DNA of 64,000 bases from Streptomyces sp. DG2A-72 (GTDB taxonomy: Bacteria > Actinomycetota > Actinomycetes > Streptomycetales > Streptomycetaceae): positions 6,472,001 to 6,536,000 of the forward strand of contig NZ_JASTLC010000001.1 in assembly GCF_030499575.1 (NCBI RefSeq), read 5' to 3'. This document shows, piece after piece, positions 15,547 to 23,769 of the stretch. The notes beneath the pieces are model-generated. The model searched no databases. It was not told where the DNA came from and saw only the letters and a program-made list of their open reading frames with translations. The position numbers and the translations under genes are program-made. The number at the start of each line of letters is the position of its first letter. The stretch's first letter is position 1.

Positions 15547-18055
15547 CGACTGTGCTGACCAAGCCCCGGCCGCGCATTCTTATCGCCGTGGGCTGTCTGC
15601 TGGCCGCGCTCGTGGTGGCGTTGTTGCCGGTGCCGCCGGGGACGACGCCGGCTGCGGCGGCGACCGGTGAGGACTCCGCGGTGACGAAGTCGGGGAAGAA
15701 GGGGAAGTACGACGACTTCTCCGATCTGAAGGTGACCGTTCACCAGACGAAGAATCTGCGCTCGCAGAGTGTGCGGGTCAGTTGGGAGGGTGGGGCGCCG
15801 ACGGCGCCGAGCACCCTGTACAACATCAACTACCTGCAGATCATGCAGTGCTGGGGTGATGACCCTTCCGGTCCTGATCGGGAGCAGTGTGCCTTCGGTG
15901 CCGCTACCACGGGCGGGGCTGGAATCGGCCGGGTTGTGCGCTATGGGACCGGGACGCTTCCGGGTAGTGACGAGGACCCCGAGGAGGACGAGAAGTACAC
16001 GGGTTCGCTTCCCTTCGTCCCCTTTCGCCCGGCCAATGGTGAGCCACCCACCACGTCCGCGACGGACTACACCTACTTCGGTCCCCTGGACACCAACGAG
16101 CAGAAGGCTGTCCGGACCTTTGCGAACGGCACGGGCGAAACGGAATTCGAGGTGCAGGACGGGATTCAAGCGGACTACCTCGGCTGCGGTGTGAACGCGG
16201 CGGCCGCCGGTAATACCCCCGCCCCGCGCCCTTGCTGGCTGGTGGTCGTGCCACGCGGCACCCACGACGCCAACGGCGTAGAAATCACCAACCCCGACGG
16301 CACTACCAACCAGCTCCGTTCCTCGCCGCTGTCTGCGACGAACTGGGCTCAGCGGATGGTCTTCCGCCTGGACTTTCAGCCGGTCGACGAGTACTGCCCG
16401 GAGGGCCAGCCCGAGCGAGCCGTACCCGGCTCCGAACTCGCAGACGATGCCGTCTCGTCGTGGGCGCCGAAGTTGTGCACGTCCACGGGGAACACCTTCA
16501 CCTTCAACCGCGGGCCCGAGGACGCTGCCAGGAACGAGGTGCTGAGCACGACCGAGGAGACGCCCGCCATGGGCATCACCGTCGATCCGGTGGCTCAGTC
16601 GGTAGATGGACCACGGGTCGTGCATGCACCGGTGGCAGTGTCCGGGCTCGTGATCGCGTTCTTCATCGAAACTCCGTCCGGTGTGCTACAGGAAATGAAG
16701 CTGACTCCGCGGCTTGTGGCCAAGATGCTCACTCACTCCTACGTGAGAGATGTCCCATGGACGAATGTCTGCAACACCTCTCCCTGCCCACCTGGTGAGC
16801 CGGCCCCGCCCGAGCATCTCAAAGACAATCCACTGTATTACACTCTGGATGAGGAATTCTTGAACCTCAATCCGGAATTTGCCGAGTTGCGCATTACAAC
16901 CGCACCATTGAGTCTCATGGTCCCGCAAGGGAATTCCGACACAGCGCGAGTGATATGGAACTGGCTTCAGTCGGACAAAGAAGCCCGGGATTTCCTCTCG
17001 GGGAAGCCGGATCCCCATGGCATGGTGGTCAATAAGTACTACAAGGACTTGGATCTTGCGGACCTGACTGACTACCCCAAGTCGGACCCGACAGTAGCGC
17101 CGGCAATCGACAACAGATTCAACGACCCGCTCTCAGAATCCGTTACCTACACAATCTTGGACCTGGACCCGTATACGGCTGACCTGCACGACGGAGCCGT
17201 GAAGGCCCGACGAGGCAACAGCGGTCGCACCACCCTGTATGCGATCAGGGACGGCGAAATCCCGGCCAAGGTCGTCAACGTGCCTCCGACGCCGGGCTTT
17301 CGTAGTGCAATGGCGATCGTCGATGCCGCGTCGGCGGAACGTTACGGGTTGCAGACTGCGGCCCTGCGTAACGGGGACGGAAACTTCGTGAAGCCCTCGG
17401 GCGACACACTTCAGGCGGGCGTCAACGCCATGCAACCGTGGTCGGACAACTCCGATGTGCTCAAGCCCGATCCGGCGCGGGCGAAGGGTCGGGCCTATCC
17501 GTTGACTGCCGTGACTTACGCCGCGGCCTCGGTGAACCAAGACGCGAAGGACCGCAAGGCTTACGCGGAATTCATCAGGTACGCCGCGGGACCGGGCCAG
17601 ACGCAGGGCCTGTCGGTCGGCGAACTTCCCCCGGCTACGCACCGTTGCCGGCGAAGCTGCGCCAGCAGGCCAAGGCTGCGGCCGACGACCTGGAGCGCGG
17701 CGACCCCGGGAGCGATCCGTCGAGCGACGATCCGAACGGTTCAGGGGGACCGGCAGGCGGAGCCGGCACCGGCGGAGGGACCTCCTCCGGTACGGCCGGC
17801 GGGGGAGCGTCCGCAGGTGGACCGGGCGGCGGCGACGACCCCGGCTCGTCGGCGTCGGCAGCCTCCGCTCCGAATGGCTCCGCGCCTCCCACGTCAGGGT
17901 CTCAGCAGAATGTCGCACAAGCCGAGCCAGGAATCACACCCGGCGACATCCTCGGCATTATCCGCTGGATCCTTCTTGCCGTTCTGTTTGTAGGTGGAGC
18001 AGCAGGACTGGCAGGTCCCGTAATGCTTCGCTACGCGCAACGGCGGACTCCCTAG
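15543..18055 (+). CDS. Large PstS-related extracellular binding protein, C-terminal anchor, frameshifted
   Basis: The frame from ATG 15543 runs to 17993, but at the C run 17628-17632 the conserved reading moves to another frame ending at TAG 18055: one extra C would give GELPPGYAPLPAKLRQQ. The corrected protein has about 837 residues: a signal peptide, an N-terminal domain (YLQIMQCWGDDPSG, several Cys), a PstS-like core (HAPVAVSGLVIAFF, then MKLTPRLVAKMLTHSY near residue 386), a Gly/Ser/Pro-rich stalk and a terminal helix (IIRWILLAVLFVGGAAG) with a basic end. The RSDGSGTT phosphate loop is absent, so the ligand may differ. Uncorrected, the protein loses its anchor. The central part has unusually low G+C. 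It is coupled to the preceding binding-protein gene. Confidence 0.75.
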
Positions 18056-18225
18056 GAGGCGCCTAGGAAGCCTCCCCGTAACCTGTCCCTCGTCGGGAAT
18101 TGGTTGGCCGCCGTGTCAAATTCTGGAAATGTATCCGGTGGCCGACCGACGGGTCGGCAGCACGAAAATCCGGATTCAGCTTGAACGTCCAGCCTTCGAA
18201 AATCCAGAAAGCAAGGGGTTCAGAA

Positions 18226-19245
18226 GTGAACGTCAAGTCCTACGCCAAGGTCGGTGCTGCTTTCGGCGCCGCGGCTCTCGGTCTCGGCATCCTGGCCGCT
18301 CCGGCCTCTGCGGACCCGTCCACGTCGACCGACTACCGCACCCTGGCCGTGGTCGGCTCGGACACCACGCAGTACGTCATGAACGGCCTCGCCAACGGCA
18401 CCGCTGTCGTGGACGCCGGCGGCAACAAGCTCATGGCGTCGTGGAACGCCATCGGCGGCCTCTCCGACCCGTACAACACCAAGGCCACTGGCTGCTCGTA
18501 CACCCGCGCCCAGACCAACGGCTCCAGCAACGGCGTCGCCCGGCTGTCCGAGGACATCGCCAACGGTGGCACCACCTGCATCGACATGGCCCGCTCCTCG
18601 CGTGGCCCGAAGGCCTCCGTGCCCGGCACCGACCTCACCTACGTCCCCTTCGCCCGTGACGCCGTCACCTACGCCACGGACCTCGGCAGCACCGTGCCGA
18701 CGAACCTGACCAAGGCGCAGCTGAAGCAGATCTACCTGAACTGCACCTACACGAACGCCTCCGGCAACACGGTCACCGTGGCGCCGCTGCTGCCGCAGGC
18801 CGGCTCCGGTACGCGGCAGTACTGGCTGGACTCGATCGGGTTCACCGCGTCGGACACGATCGGCTCTTGCGTCAACCAGAACGCCCAGGAGCACGACGGT
18901 ACGGCGATCACCGCTGCCAACCAGCTCATGCCGTACTCGGTCGCTCAGTGGATCGCCCAGGGCAAGAGCATCGCGGACGTCCCGAACCGTCGTGGTGAGT
19001 CGCGTCTGCGCAACATCGACGGCCAGGCTCCCACCACCGGCTCGGGCGCCGCGCTCGCGCTCAACCCGAGCTTCGTCTTCTCCCGTGACGTCTACAACGT
19101 CGTTCAGACGTCCCGGCTGAACGAGCCCGCGGTCTCCGAAGCGCTCGCGGACATCTGTGCGGCGTCCACCACCATCACGACCTACGGCTTCGGCCCCATC
19201 TCCAACTGCAACGCGCGCAATGTCACGGGCGGCCTGAACTCGTGA
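18226..19245 (+). CDS. Secreted PstS-like substrate-binding protein
   Basis: This 339-residue protein has a signal peptide ending in APASA and no lipobox or C-terminal anchor, so it should be freely secreted. It has a PstS-like fold: VVGSDTTQYVMNGLA (about residue 43), a Cys-containing segment CIDMARSSRGP, the hinge YVPFARDAVTYA with LTKAQLKQIYLNCTYT, and LPQAGSGTRQYWLD near residue 191, which resembles the GSGT loop of phosphate-binding proteins. GTG at 18226 is chosen because AAGGGG lies 7-8 bases upstream and the signal peptide starts there. It is the third PstS-like protein in the operon. A perfect hairpin after it suggests that its transcript is a stable 3' end. Confidence 0.85.
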   Translation: MNVKSYAKVGAAFGAAALGLGILAAPASADPSTSTDYRTLAVVGSDTTQYVMNGLANGTAVVDAGGNKLMASWNAIGGLSDPYNTKATGCSYTRAQTNGSSNGVARLSEDIANGGTTCIDMARSSRGPKASVPGTDLTYVPFARDAVTYATDLGSTVPTNLTKAQLKQIYLNCTYTNASGNTVTVAPLLPQAGSGTRQYWLDSIGFTASDTIGSCVNQNAQEHDGTAITAANQLMPYSVAQWIAQGKSIADVPNRRGESRLRNIDGQAPTTGSGAALALNPSFVFSRDVYNVVQTSRLNEPAVSEALADICAASTTITTYGFGPISNCNARNVTGGLNS

Positions 19246-19268
19246 TCGTCGTCTGATCCTCGCGTGAC

Positions 19269-19295
19269 GGCCGGGCACCCTCGGGGTGCCCGGCC
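19269..19295 (+). terminator. Perfect 12-bp intra-operon hairpin
   Basis: GGCCGGGCACCC and GGGTGCCCGGCC pair fully around the loop TCG. It lies between the secreted binding protein and the LAxTG protein, with no T run, so it may attenuate transcription or protect the upstream mRNA. Confidence 0.75.
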
Positions 19296-19348
19296 CCACG
19301 TGCTGTCCCGGTATCCATCAATCGACCGTCCCCCGGGGGGCCTTCGCA

Positions 19349-20800
19349 ATGACAGTGCTACACCCGTTCCGAAGAGCGGCCGCCATCGTGGCCGCCTGCG
19401 CCGTGCTCGCCCTGGGCGTTGTGGCCCTGGTGGCGTCCCAGTCCCAGCCTGCCCGGGCGGCGTCGGTCGGCGAGTTCACGATGACGCCGAACACCGGCAA
19501 GGTGACCGATTCGCAGCCGTTCGCCGGTTCCATCCAACTCCCCGCGGCCTGCCCGGTGTTCGAGGACGGCGGCGAAACAATCCCCTTCAACTACGACCTT
19601 GTCCTCGGAGTGGTCGGTCCCGATGGTCAGGAGGTCCGCGCGCTGGACAACATCAGGGACGGGTCGCCCTACAGTGAACCGACCTCAACGGTTTCGCTGG
19701 CCCCTGAGGACAACCCGGGCATGACGGTGCTCGATCTGTCGAATGTTCTCAACAGCGATGGCACCTACGAGCTGCGTGTACGGTGCAGGGACGATTTTGG
19801 GGGCTTTGCCCCGGGTGAGCCGTACTGGTCGCAGAAGATCAGTGTGTCCGGCGACACCTGGATGGTCGGGGAGGGCGTGCAGGCCACCAGCGTTGTTCTG
19901 GGCGCCGATGACCTCGACGCCGAGATCGGCCAGGAGGTAACGCTCACCGCGACGGTCACACCGACGGATGCAGCCGGCACCGTGGCATTCCTGGAAGGCG
20001 AGACATCGCTGGGTGAGGCCACGGTCGCCAACGGCAAGGCCGAGTTCAAGACGAAGACGCTGTCCGAAGGGTCCCACGACATCGTCGCCCGATTCACGCC
20101 GACGGATGCCACGAAGTTCGGGTCCTCCGAATCCGCGTCGGCCAGAGTGCAGGTGCGGTTGGCGCGGTACGAGATGCAGGACGGATCGGGCAAGCGGCTG
20201 GCCGAAAACCCCGCACTGGAGCGGGGGCAGAAGGTGAAGCTCATCGTCCGGAGATGCCAGCCTGATACGACATTCGCCCTTGCCATGGAACGGAACGACG
20301 CCGAGTTCCCCAGCGCGAAGTCCGACGCCGGCGGAACCGTGACCTGGCAGGAACTCGCCATTCCGGATGACGCGGTCGAGGGTGATAGCGCGTGGACGCT
20401 CAGCCCGGGCTGCACAGGCGAAGTTGTTACCGACGGTACGTTGGCGGCCGTGCCGTTCACCGTGCCCGCCCCGTCCTCCGAGTCCCCCGGCGACGACCCG
20501 TCGGACGAACCCTCCGACGACCCGTCGGACGACCCCTCCGGTGAGCCGAGCGACGACCCTTCGGGCGACACGTCCGGCACCACATCGGGCACGACGTCCG
20601 GCGCGGCCGACGGAGGAAGCACCACCGGCGGCGACTCCACCTCCGGCGGCACCTCGCCGCAGGGCGGCCTCGCCTCCACCGGTAGCCAGATCGCGCTCTT
20701 CTCCGGCATCGGCGCCATCGTCCTCACCGCGGCCGGCATCGCCTTCGTGCGCTACGGCCGCCGCAACGGGCTGCTGAACTTCGGCGACCCGAACGCGTAA
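19349..20800 (+). CDS. Cell-wall-anchored Ig-like protein with LAxTG sorting signal
   Basis: This 483-residue surface protein has a signal peptide (ending near QPARA), an N-terminal beta domain with Cys pairs, a bacterial Ig-like domain (EVTLTATVTPTDAAGTVAFL to EGSHDIVARFTPTD), a further domain and an Asp/Ser/Pro/Gly-rich stalk. It ends with a sortase signal: LASTG (about residues 441-445), a hydrophobic helix and a basic tail RYGRRNG. LAxTG is the motif of class E sortases in Streptomyces, which would link it to peptidoglycan. ATG 19349 is chosen over GTG 19286, which lies inside the preceding hairpin. A sortase-like gene follows after 89 bp. Confidence 0.85.
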   Translation: MTVLHPFRRAAAIVAACAVLALGVVALVASQSQPARAASVGEFTMTPNTGKVTDSQPFAGSIQLPAACPVFEDGGETIPFNYDLVLGVVGPDGQEVRALDNIRDGSPYSEPTSTVSLAPEDNPGMTVLDLSNVLNSDGTYELRVRCRDDFGGFAPGEPYWSQKISVSGDTWMVGEGVQATSVVLGADDLDAEIGQEVTLTATVTPTDAAGTVAFLEGETSLGEATVANGKAEFKTKTLSEGSHDIVARFTPTDATKFGSSESASARVQVRLARYEMQDGSGKRLAENPALERGQKVKLIVRRCQPDTTFALAMERNDAEFPSAKSDAGGTVTWQELAIPDDAVEGDSAWTLSPGCTGEVVTDGTLAAVPFTVPAPSSESPGDDPSDEPSDDPSDDPSGEPSDDPSGDTSGTTSGTTSGAADGGSTTGGDSTSGGTSPQGGLASTGSQIALFSGIGAIVLTAAGIAFVRYGRRNGLLNFGDPNA

Positions 20801-20816
20801 CACACCGACGGAGCAC

Positions 20817-20843
20817 GGGCGGCGGGCCCCCACCCCGCCGCCC
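20817..20843 (+). terminator. Intra-operon hairpin
   Basis: GGGCGGCGGG and CCCGCCGCCC form a 10-bp stem with a 7-base loop, 17 bp after the LAxTG gene. No T run follows, so readthrough into the sortase-like gene is likely. Confidence 0.6.
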
Positions 20844-20889
20844 GCGCCCCCGTTTCTCCACTCCACCCTTCTTCACAGGAGCGCACCCC

Positions 20890-21837
20890 GTGACCGTGCT
20901 GTCCCCGCCCCCGCCGGCCGTGGCGCCGCCGGCGCCGGAGCCTTCCCCCGAGCCCGAGCCCGAGCGCAGCTCCGGGGCGCCGCGCGCGGAACGCGCAGGC
21001 TTCGCGTTCGCCGGGGCCGCGCTGTGCGTGCTCGCCGCCCTGCTGCTCGGCTTCGCCGCCAACCTCACGATCGTGGGCCACCTCCAGCACTCCCGCGACC
21101 AGCAGACCGCGTACGACGAGTTCCGCCGTCAACTCGCCCTCGGTGTCGCGCCGGTGGGCCAGCAGACGTACGACGGCAAGCTGCTGGATCCGGGCGCGCC
21201 CGTCGCGCTGCTGCGCATTCCGGCCCTGGGCCTGAAGGAAGTCGTCGCGGAAGGCACCGCTTCCGGTGTGCTGATGTCGGGCCCCGGCCACCGCCGGGAC
21301 ACCCCGCTGCCGGGACAGGCCGGCACGAGCGTGATCATGGGCCGCCAGTGGGGATACGGCAGCCCGTTCAACAGCCTGCACGAGTTGCCCGTAGGCACCG
21401 AGATCCGGGTGACGACCGGTCAGGGCACGGCCACCTACGAGGTCACGGCCATCCGCCGCGAGGGCGACCCGTTGCCGCCCACGCTCAAGCAGGACGAGGG
21501 CCGGCTCACGCTCATCACCGCCGAGGGCAGGCCGTACACCCCCTCCGGCACGATCCGCGTCGACGCGACGCTCACGAGCGACGTACAGCCCGCTCCGCCG
21601 CGCCCGCTCGCCCCCGGCTGGATAGACGACTCCGAGCAGTCCCTGGGCAGTGAGGACACCGCCTGGCTCCCGGTCTTCCTCTGGTCGCAGGGGCTGCTCC
21701 TGGCCGCCCTGCTCACCATGGCCGCGTATCGCGCGTGGGGCCGCTGGCAGACGTGGATCGTCGGCGTACCCGTACTGGCCGCCTTCGGCCTCGCCGTCTC
21801 CAGCGCCGCCACCCGCCTTCTGCCCAACCTGCTCTGA
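20890..21837 (+). CDS. Sortase E-like protein lacking catalytic His and Cys
   Basis: This 315-residue membrane protein has a Pro/Glu-rich cytoplasmic N-terminus, one transmembrane helix, a sortase domain and two C-terminal helices. The sortase fold is recognisable (LLRIPALGLKEVVAEG, GPGHRRDTPLPGQAGTSVIM, GSPFNSLHELPVGTEIRV). In active class E enzymes the catalytic His lies in a V-I-x-G-H motif; here it is VIMGRQW, with Arg at about residue 152. The catalytic Cys normally ends an L-T-L-x-T-C motif; here it is LTLITAEG, with Ala at about residue 211. Both catalytic residues are therefore missing, so it probably cannot perform transpeptidation and may act as a scaffold or receptor for LAxTG substrates. 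GTG 20890 follows AGGAG. It sits directly before pstB. Confidence 0.85.
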   Translation: MTVLSPPPPAVAPPAPEPSPEPEPERSSGAPRAERAGFAFAGAALCVLAALLLGFAANLTIVGHLQHSRDQQTAYDEFRRQLALGVAPVGQQTYDGKLLDPGAPVALLRIPALGLKEVVAEGTASGVLMSGPGHRRDTPLPGQAGTSVIMGRQWGYGSPFNSLHELPVGTEIRVTTGQGTATYEVTAIRREGDPLPPTLKQDEGRLTLITAEGRPYTPSGTIRVDATLTSDVQPAPPRPLAPGWIDDSEQSLGSEDTAWLPVFLWSQGLLLAALLTMAAYRAWGRWQTWIVGVPVLAAFGLAVSSAATRLLPNLL

Positions 21838-21858
21838 CCGCCGAGGAGTTCAGCCATC

Positions 21859-22746
21859 ATGTCCGACACCACCGACACGACCGACACCCTCGCCGACGAG
21901 ATCCTCGATCCGACGAGAAGTATGACGGCCGTCAGATCACCCAAGCTCGGCGCGGCCACCGCGGACAGCAACCCGGCCACCCTGGAGGCCGACGCCATCT
22001 CGGCCTGGTTCGGCAACCACAAGGTCCTCGAACAGGTCTCGCTGACCATGCCGGCCCGCAAGGTCACCGCGCTCATCGGCCCGTCCGGCTGCGGCAAGTC
22101 CACGTTCCTGCGGATCCTCAACCGCATGCACGAACTGGTCGGCTCCGCCTCCCTCGCAGGCCGGGTGCTCCTCGACGGCGACGACATCTACGACCGTGGC
22201 CGCCGCATCACCCACGCCCGCCGCCAGATCGGCATGGTCTTCCAGAAGCCCAACCCCTTCCCCGCGATGTCGATCTACGACAACGTCACGGCCGGCCTGA
22301 AGCTCGCCGGCATCAAGGCGGGCCGCGAGGACAAGGACTGGCTGGTCGAGGAGTGCTTGACCAAGGCGGGCCTCTGGAAGGAAGTCCGCGACCGCCTCCG
22401 CCAGCCCGGCGGCGCGCTCTCCGGCGGCCAGCAGCAGCGCCTGTGCATCGCGCGCTCGCTGGCGGTACGTCCGCGCGTGTTGCTGATGGACGAGCCGTGC
22501 TCGGCGCTCGACCCGACCTCCACGCGACGCATCGAGGAGACGATCCACGAGCTCTCCGGAGAGGTCACGATCGTCATCGTCACCCACAACATGCAGCAGG
22601 CGGCCCGAGTCTCCGACCAATGCGCGTTCTTCCTGGCGGCGCAAGGCACCCCGGGAGTCATCGTCGAACACGGCGCCACCGACGCGATGTTCAACAGCCC
22701 GCAGGACCCGCGCACGACGGATTACGTGAACGGCCGCTTCGGCTGA
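21859..22746 (+). CDS. pstB: Pst-like ABC transporter ATPase PstB
   Basis: This 295-residue cytoplasmic ATPase is a PstB family member. Walker A is GPSGCGKST (about residues 74-82), the Q-loop segment is [20 protein letters not shown], which is characteristic of PstB, the signature is LSGGQQQR, Walker B is VLLMDEP and the switch His is in [12 protein letters not shown]. An N-terminal extension of about 45 residues is longer than usual. The gene is separated from pstC and pstA by about 8 kb of exported-protein genes, all on the same strand, whereas classical pst operons place it directly after pstA. No PhoU gene follows. It lies 21 bp after the sortase-like gene. Confidence 0.92.
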   Translation: MSDTTDTTDTLADEILDPTRSMTAVRSPKLGAATADSNPATLEADAISAWFGNHKVLEQVSLTMPARKVTALIGPSGCGKSTFLRILNRMHELVGSASLAGRVLLDGDDIYDRGRRITHARRQIGMVFQKPNPFPAMSIYDNVTAGLKLAGIKAGREDKDWLVEECLTKAGLWKEVRDRLRQPGGALSGGQQQRLCIARSLAVRPRVLLMDEPCSALDPTSTRRIEETIHELSGEVTIVIVTHNMQQAARVSDQCAFFLAAQGTPGVIVEHGATDAMFNSPQDPRTTDYVNGRFG

Positions 22747-22777
22747 GGGAACGGCCCTGGAACAGGAGGTTCTGAGC

Positions 22778-23581
22778 GTGACGACCACGGGACGATCCGG
22801 CCGTACGGTGGCCCGTACCACCGCCCTCGTGACCGTGGCCGTGGTCGCGTCCGCCGCCCTGGCGGGATGTGCCGTTCCCGGCGTCGACGACAAGTCGCTC
22901 GCGGGCCCGCCCGCGAGCGCCCCGGCCACCGTCCCGTCTCCCGATCAGGTGCCCACAACGCCGACCGAGCCGACCCGCCACGGCACACCGACCCCAACCG
23001 TCACGCCTGAACCCGCTCCCACGGCATCCACCCGCCAACCCCCGCCGTCCCCCGGCAAGCCCACCACCATCCCGAAGGCGAAGCTCCCGGACCTGTCCGC
23101 CACCGCGCCCCCGTCCGCCCCCTCGCGCCCCCGCAGCACGCCCGTGAAGCCCTCGCCGAAGCCGTCCGCCGTGCCCCGCGCGGAGGCGTTCGGTGGGCGC
23201 AGCGAGGACGGCTCGACCACCCTGCGGGTGGGCTCCTGGTCCACCGAGGTCGTCCGCGGTGGGCAGGACGCGGTGGACGCCTGCGACGACGCCGTGCAGT
23301 GGACCGGGCCCGACCTGGGGACGGAGGACGGCCACGCGCTGCGCACCACCGTCATCGTCGGCCACGACTACTGCGGCTTCGCGCAGTTCGCCAAGTTGCC
23401 GGTGGGCACGACGGTCACCGCCACCACCCCGCGCGGCACCTTCAAGTACCGCGTCTACGCCAACTACGTATCGCCCGGCCGCGGTACGCCCTCCAGCGGC
23501 CTCTACTGGGGCGACCTGACGCTCCAGTCCTGCGTCGGCCCGAACACGGGATTCAGCTATCTCACGCGGGTCGAGTCATAG
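22778..23581 (+). CDS. Lipoprotein with a sortase-like domain (His/Cys/Arg intact)
   Basis: This 267-residue protein has a lipoprotein signal (lipobox ALAGC near residue 30), a Pro/Thr-rich spacer of about 110 residues and a C-terminal sortase-like domain. The catalytic elements are all present: TVIVGHDYCGF (His about 196), DLTLQSC (Cys about 252) and an Arg at about 264 near the C-terminus. Sortases are normally held by a transmembrane helix; a lipid-anchored one is unusual. GTG 22778 is preceded by AGGAGG. It lies 31 bp after pstB and closes the operon. It could supply the activity missing from the upstream sortase homologue, which is my inference. Confidence 0.75.
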   Translation: MTTTGRSGRTVARTTALVTVAVVASAALAGCAVPGVDDKSLAGPPASAPATVPSPDQVPTTPTEPTRHGTPTPTVTPEPAPTASTRQPPPSPGKPTTIPKAKLPDLSATAPPSAPSRPRSTPVKPSPKPSAVPRAEAFGGRSEDGSTTLRVGSWSTEVVRGGQDAVDACDDAVQWTGPDLGTEDGHALRTTVIVGHDYCGFAQFAKLPVGTTVTATTPRGTFKYRVYANYVSPGRGTPSSGLYWGDLTLQSCVGPNTGFSYLTRVES

Positions 23582-23769
23582 CCTCGCCGACACCCCCGTC
23601 ACATCCGCCAGTTGTTCATCTCCCCTTAGCCCTCCGGAGTCGGCCAGGCGTCCCGCCGCGGTCGCCCGCTGTCTAGCGTCGGGCGCGGCAACCGGAACTG
23701 GCACCTCACGCCCCGTGCGCCCCCGATGGGCCTATGCGCCTCGAACTCCCGACCGTCAGGAGTGACTTC

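Noticed and set aside
17628..17632. Programmed ribosomal frameshifting in the large binding protein
   Set aside because: A plain C5 run without a downstream stem or stimulatory site does not support it; a missing base is simpler. Not excluded.
18141..18158. Riboswitch in the leader of the secreted binding protein
   Set aside because: Only one simple hairpin (GCCGACC/GGTCGGC) is visible, with no known aptamer features.
11527..22746. The ordinary high-affinity phosphate transporter of the strain
   Set aside because: The gene order, three binding proteins, missing phoU and sortase genes do not fit; Streptomyces normally carry a separate pstSCAB operon.
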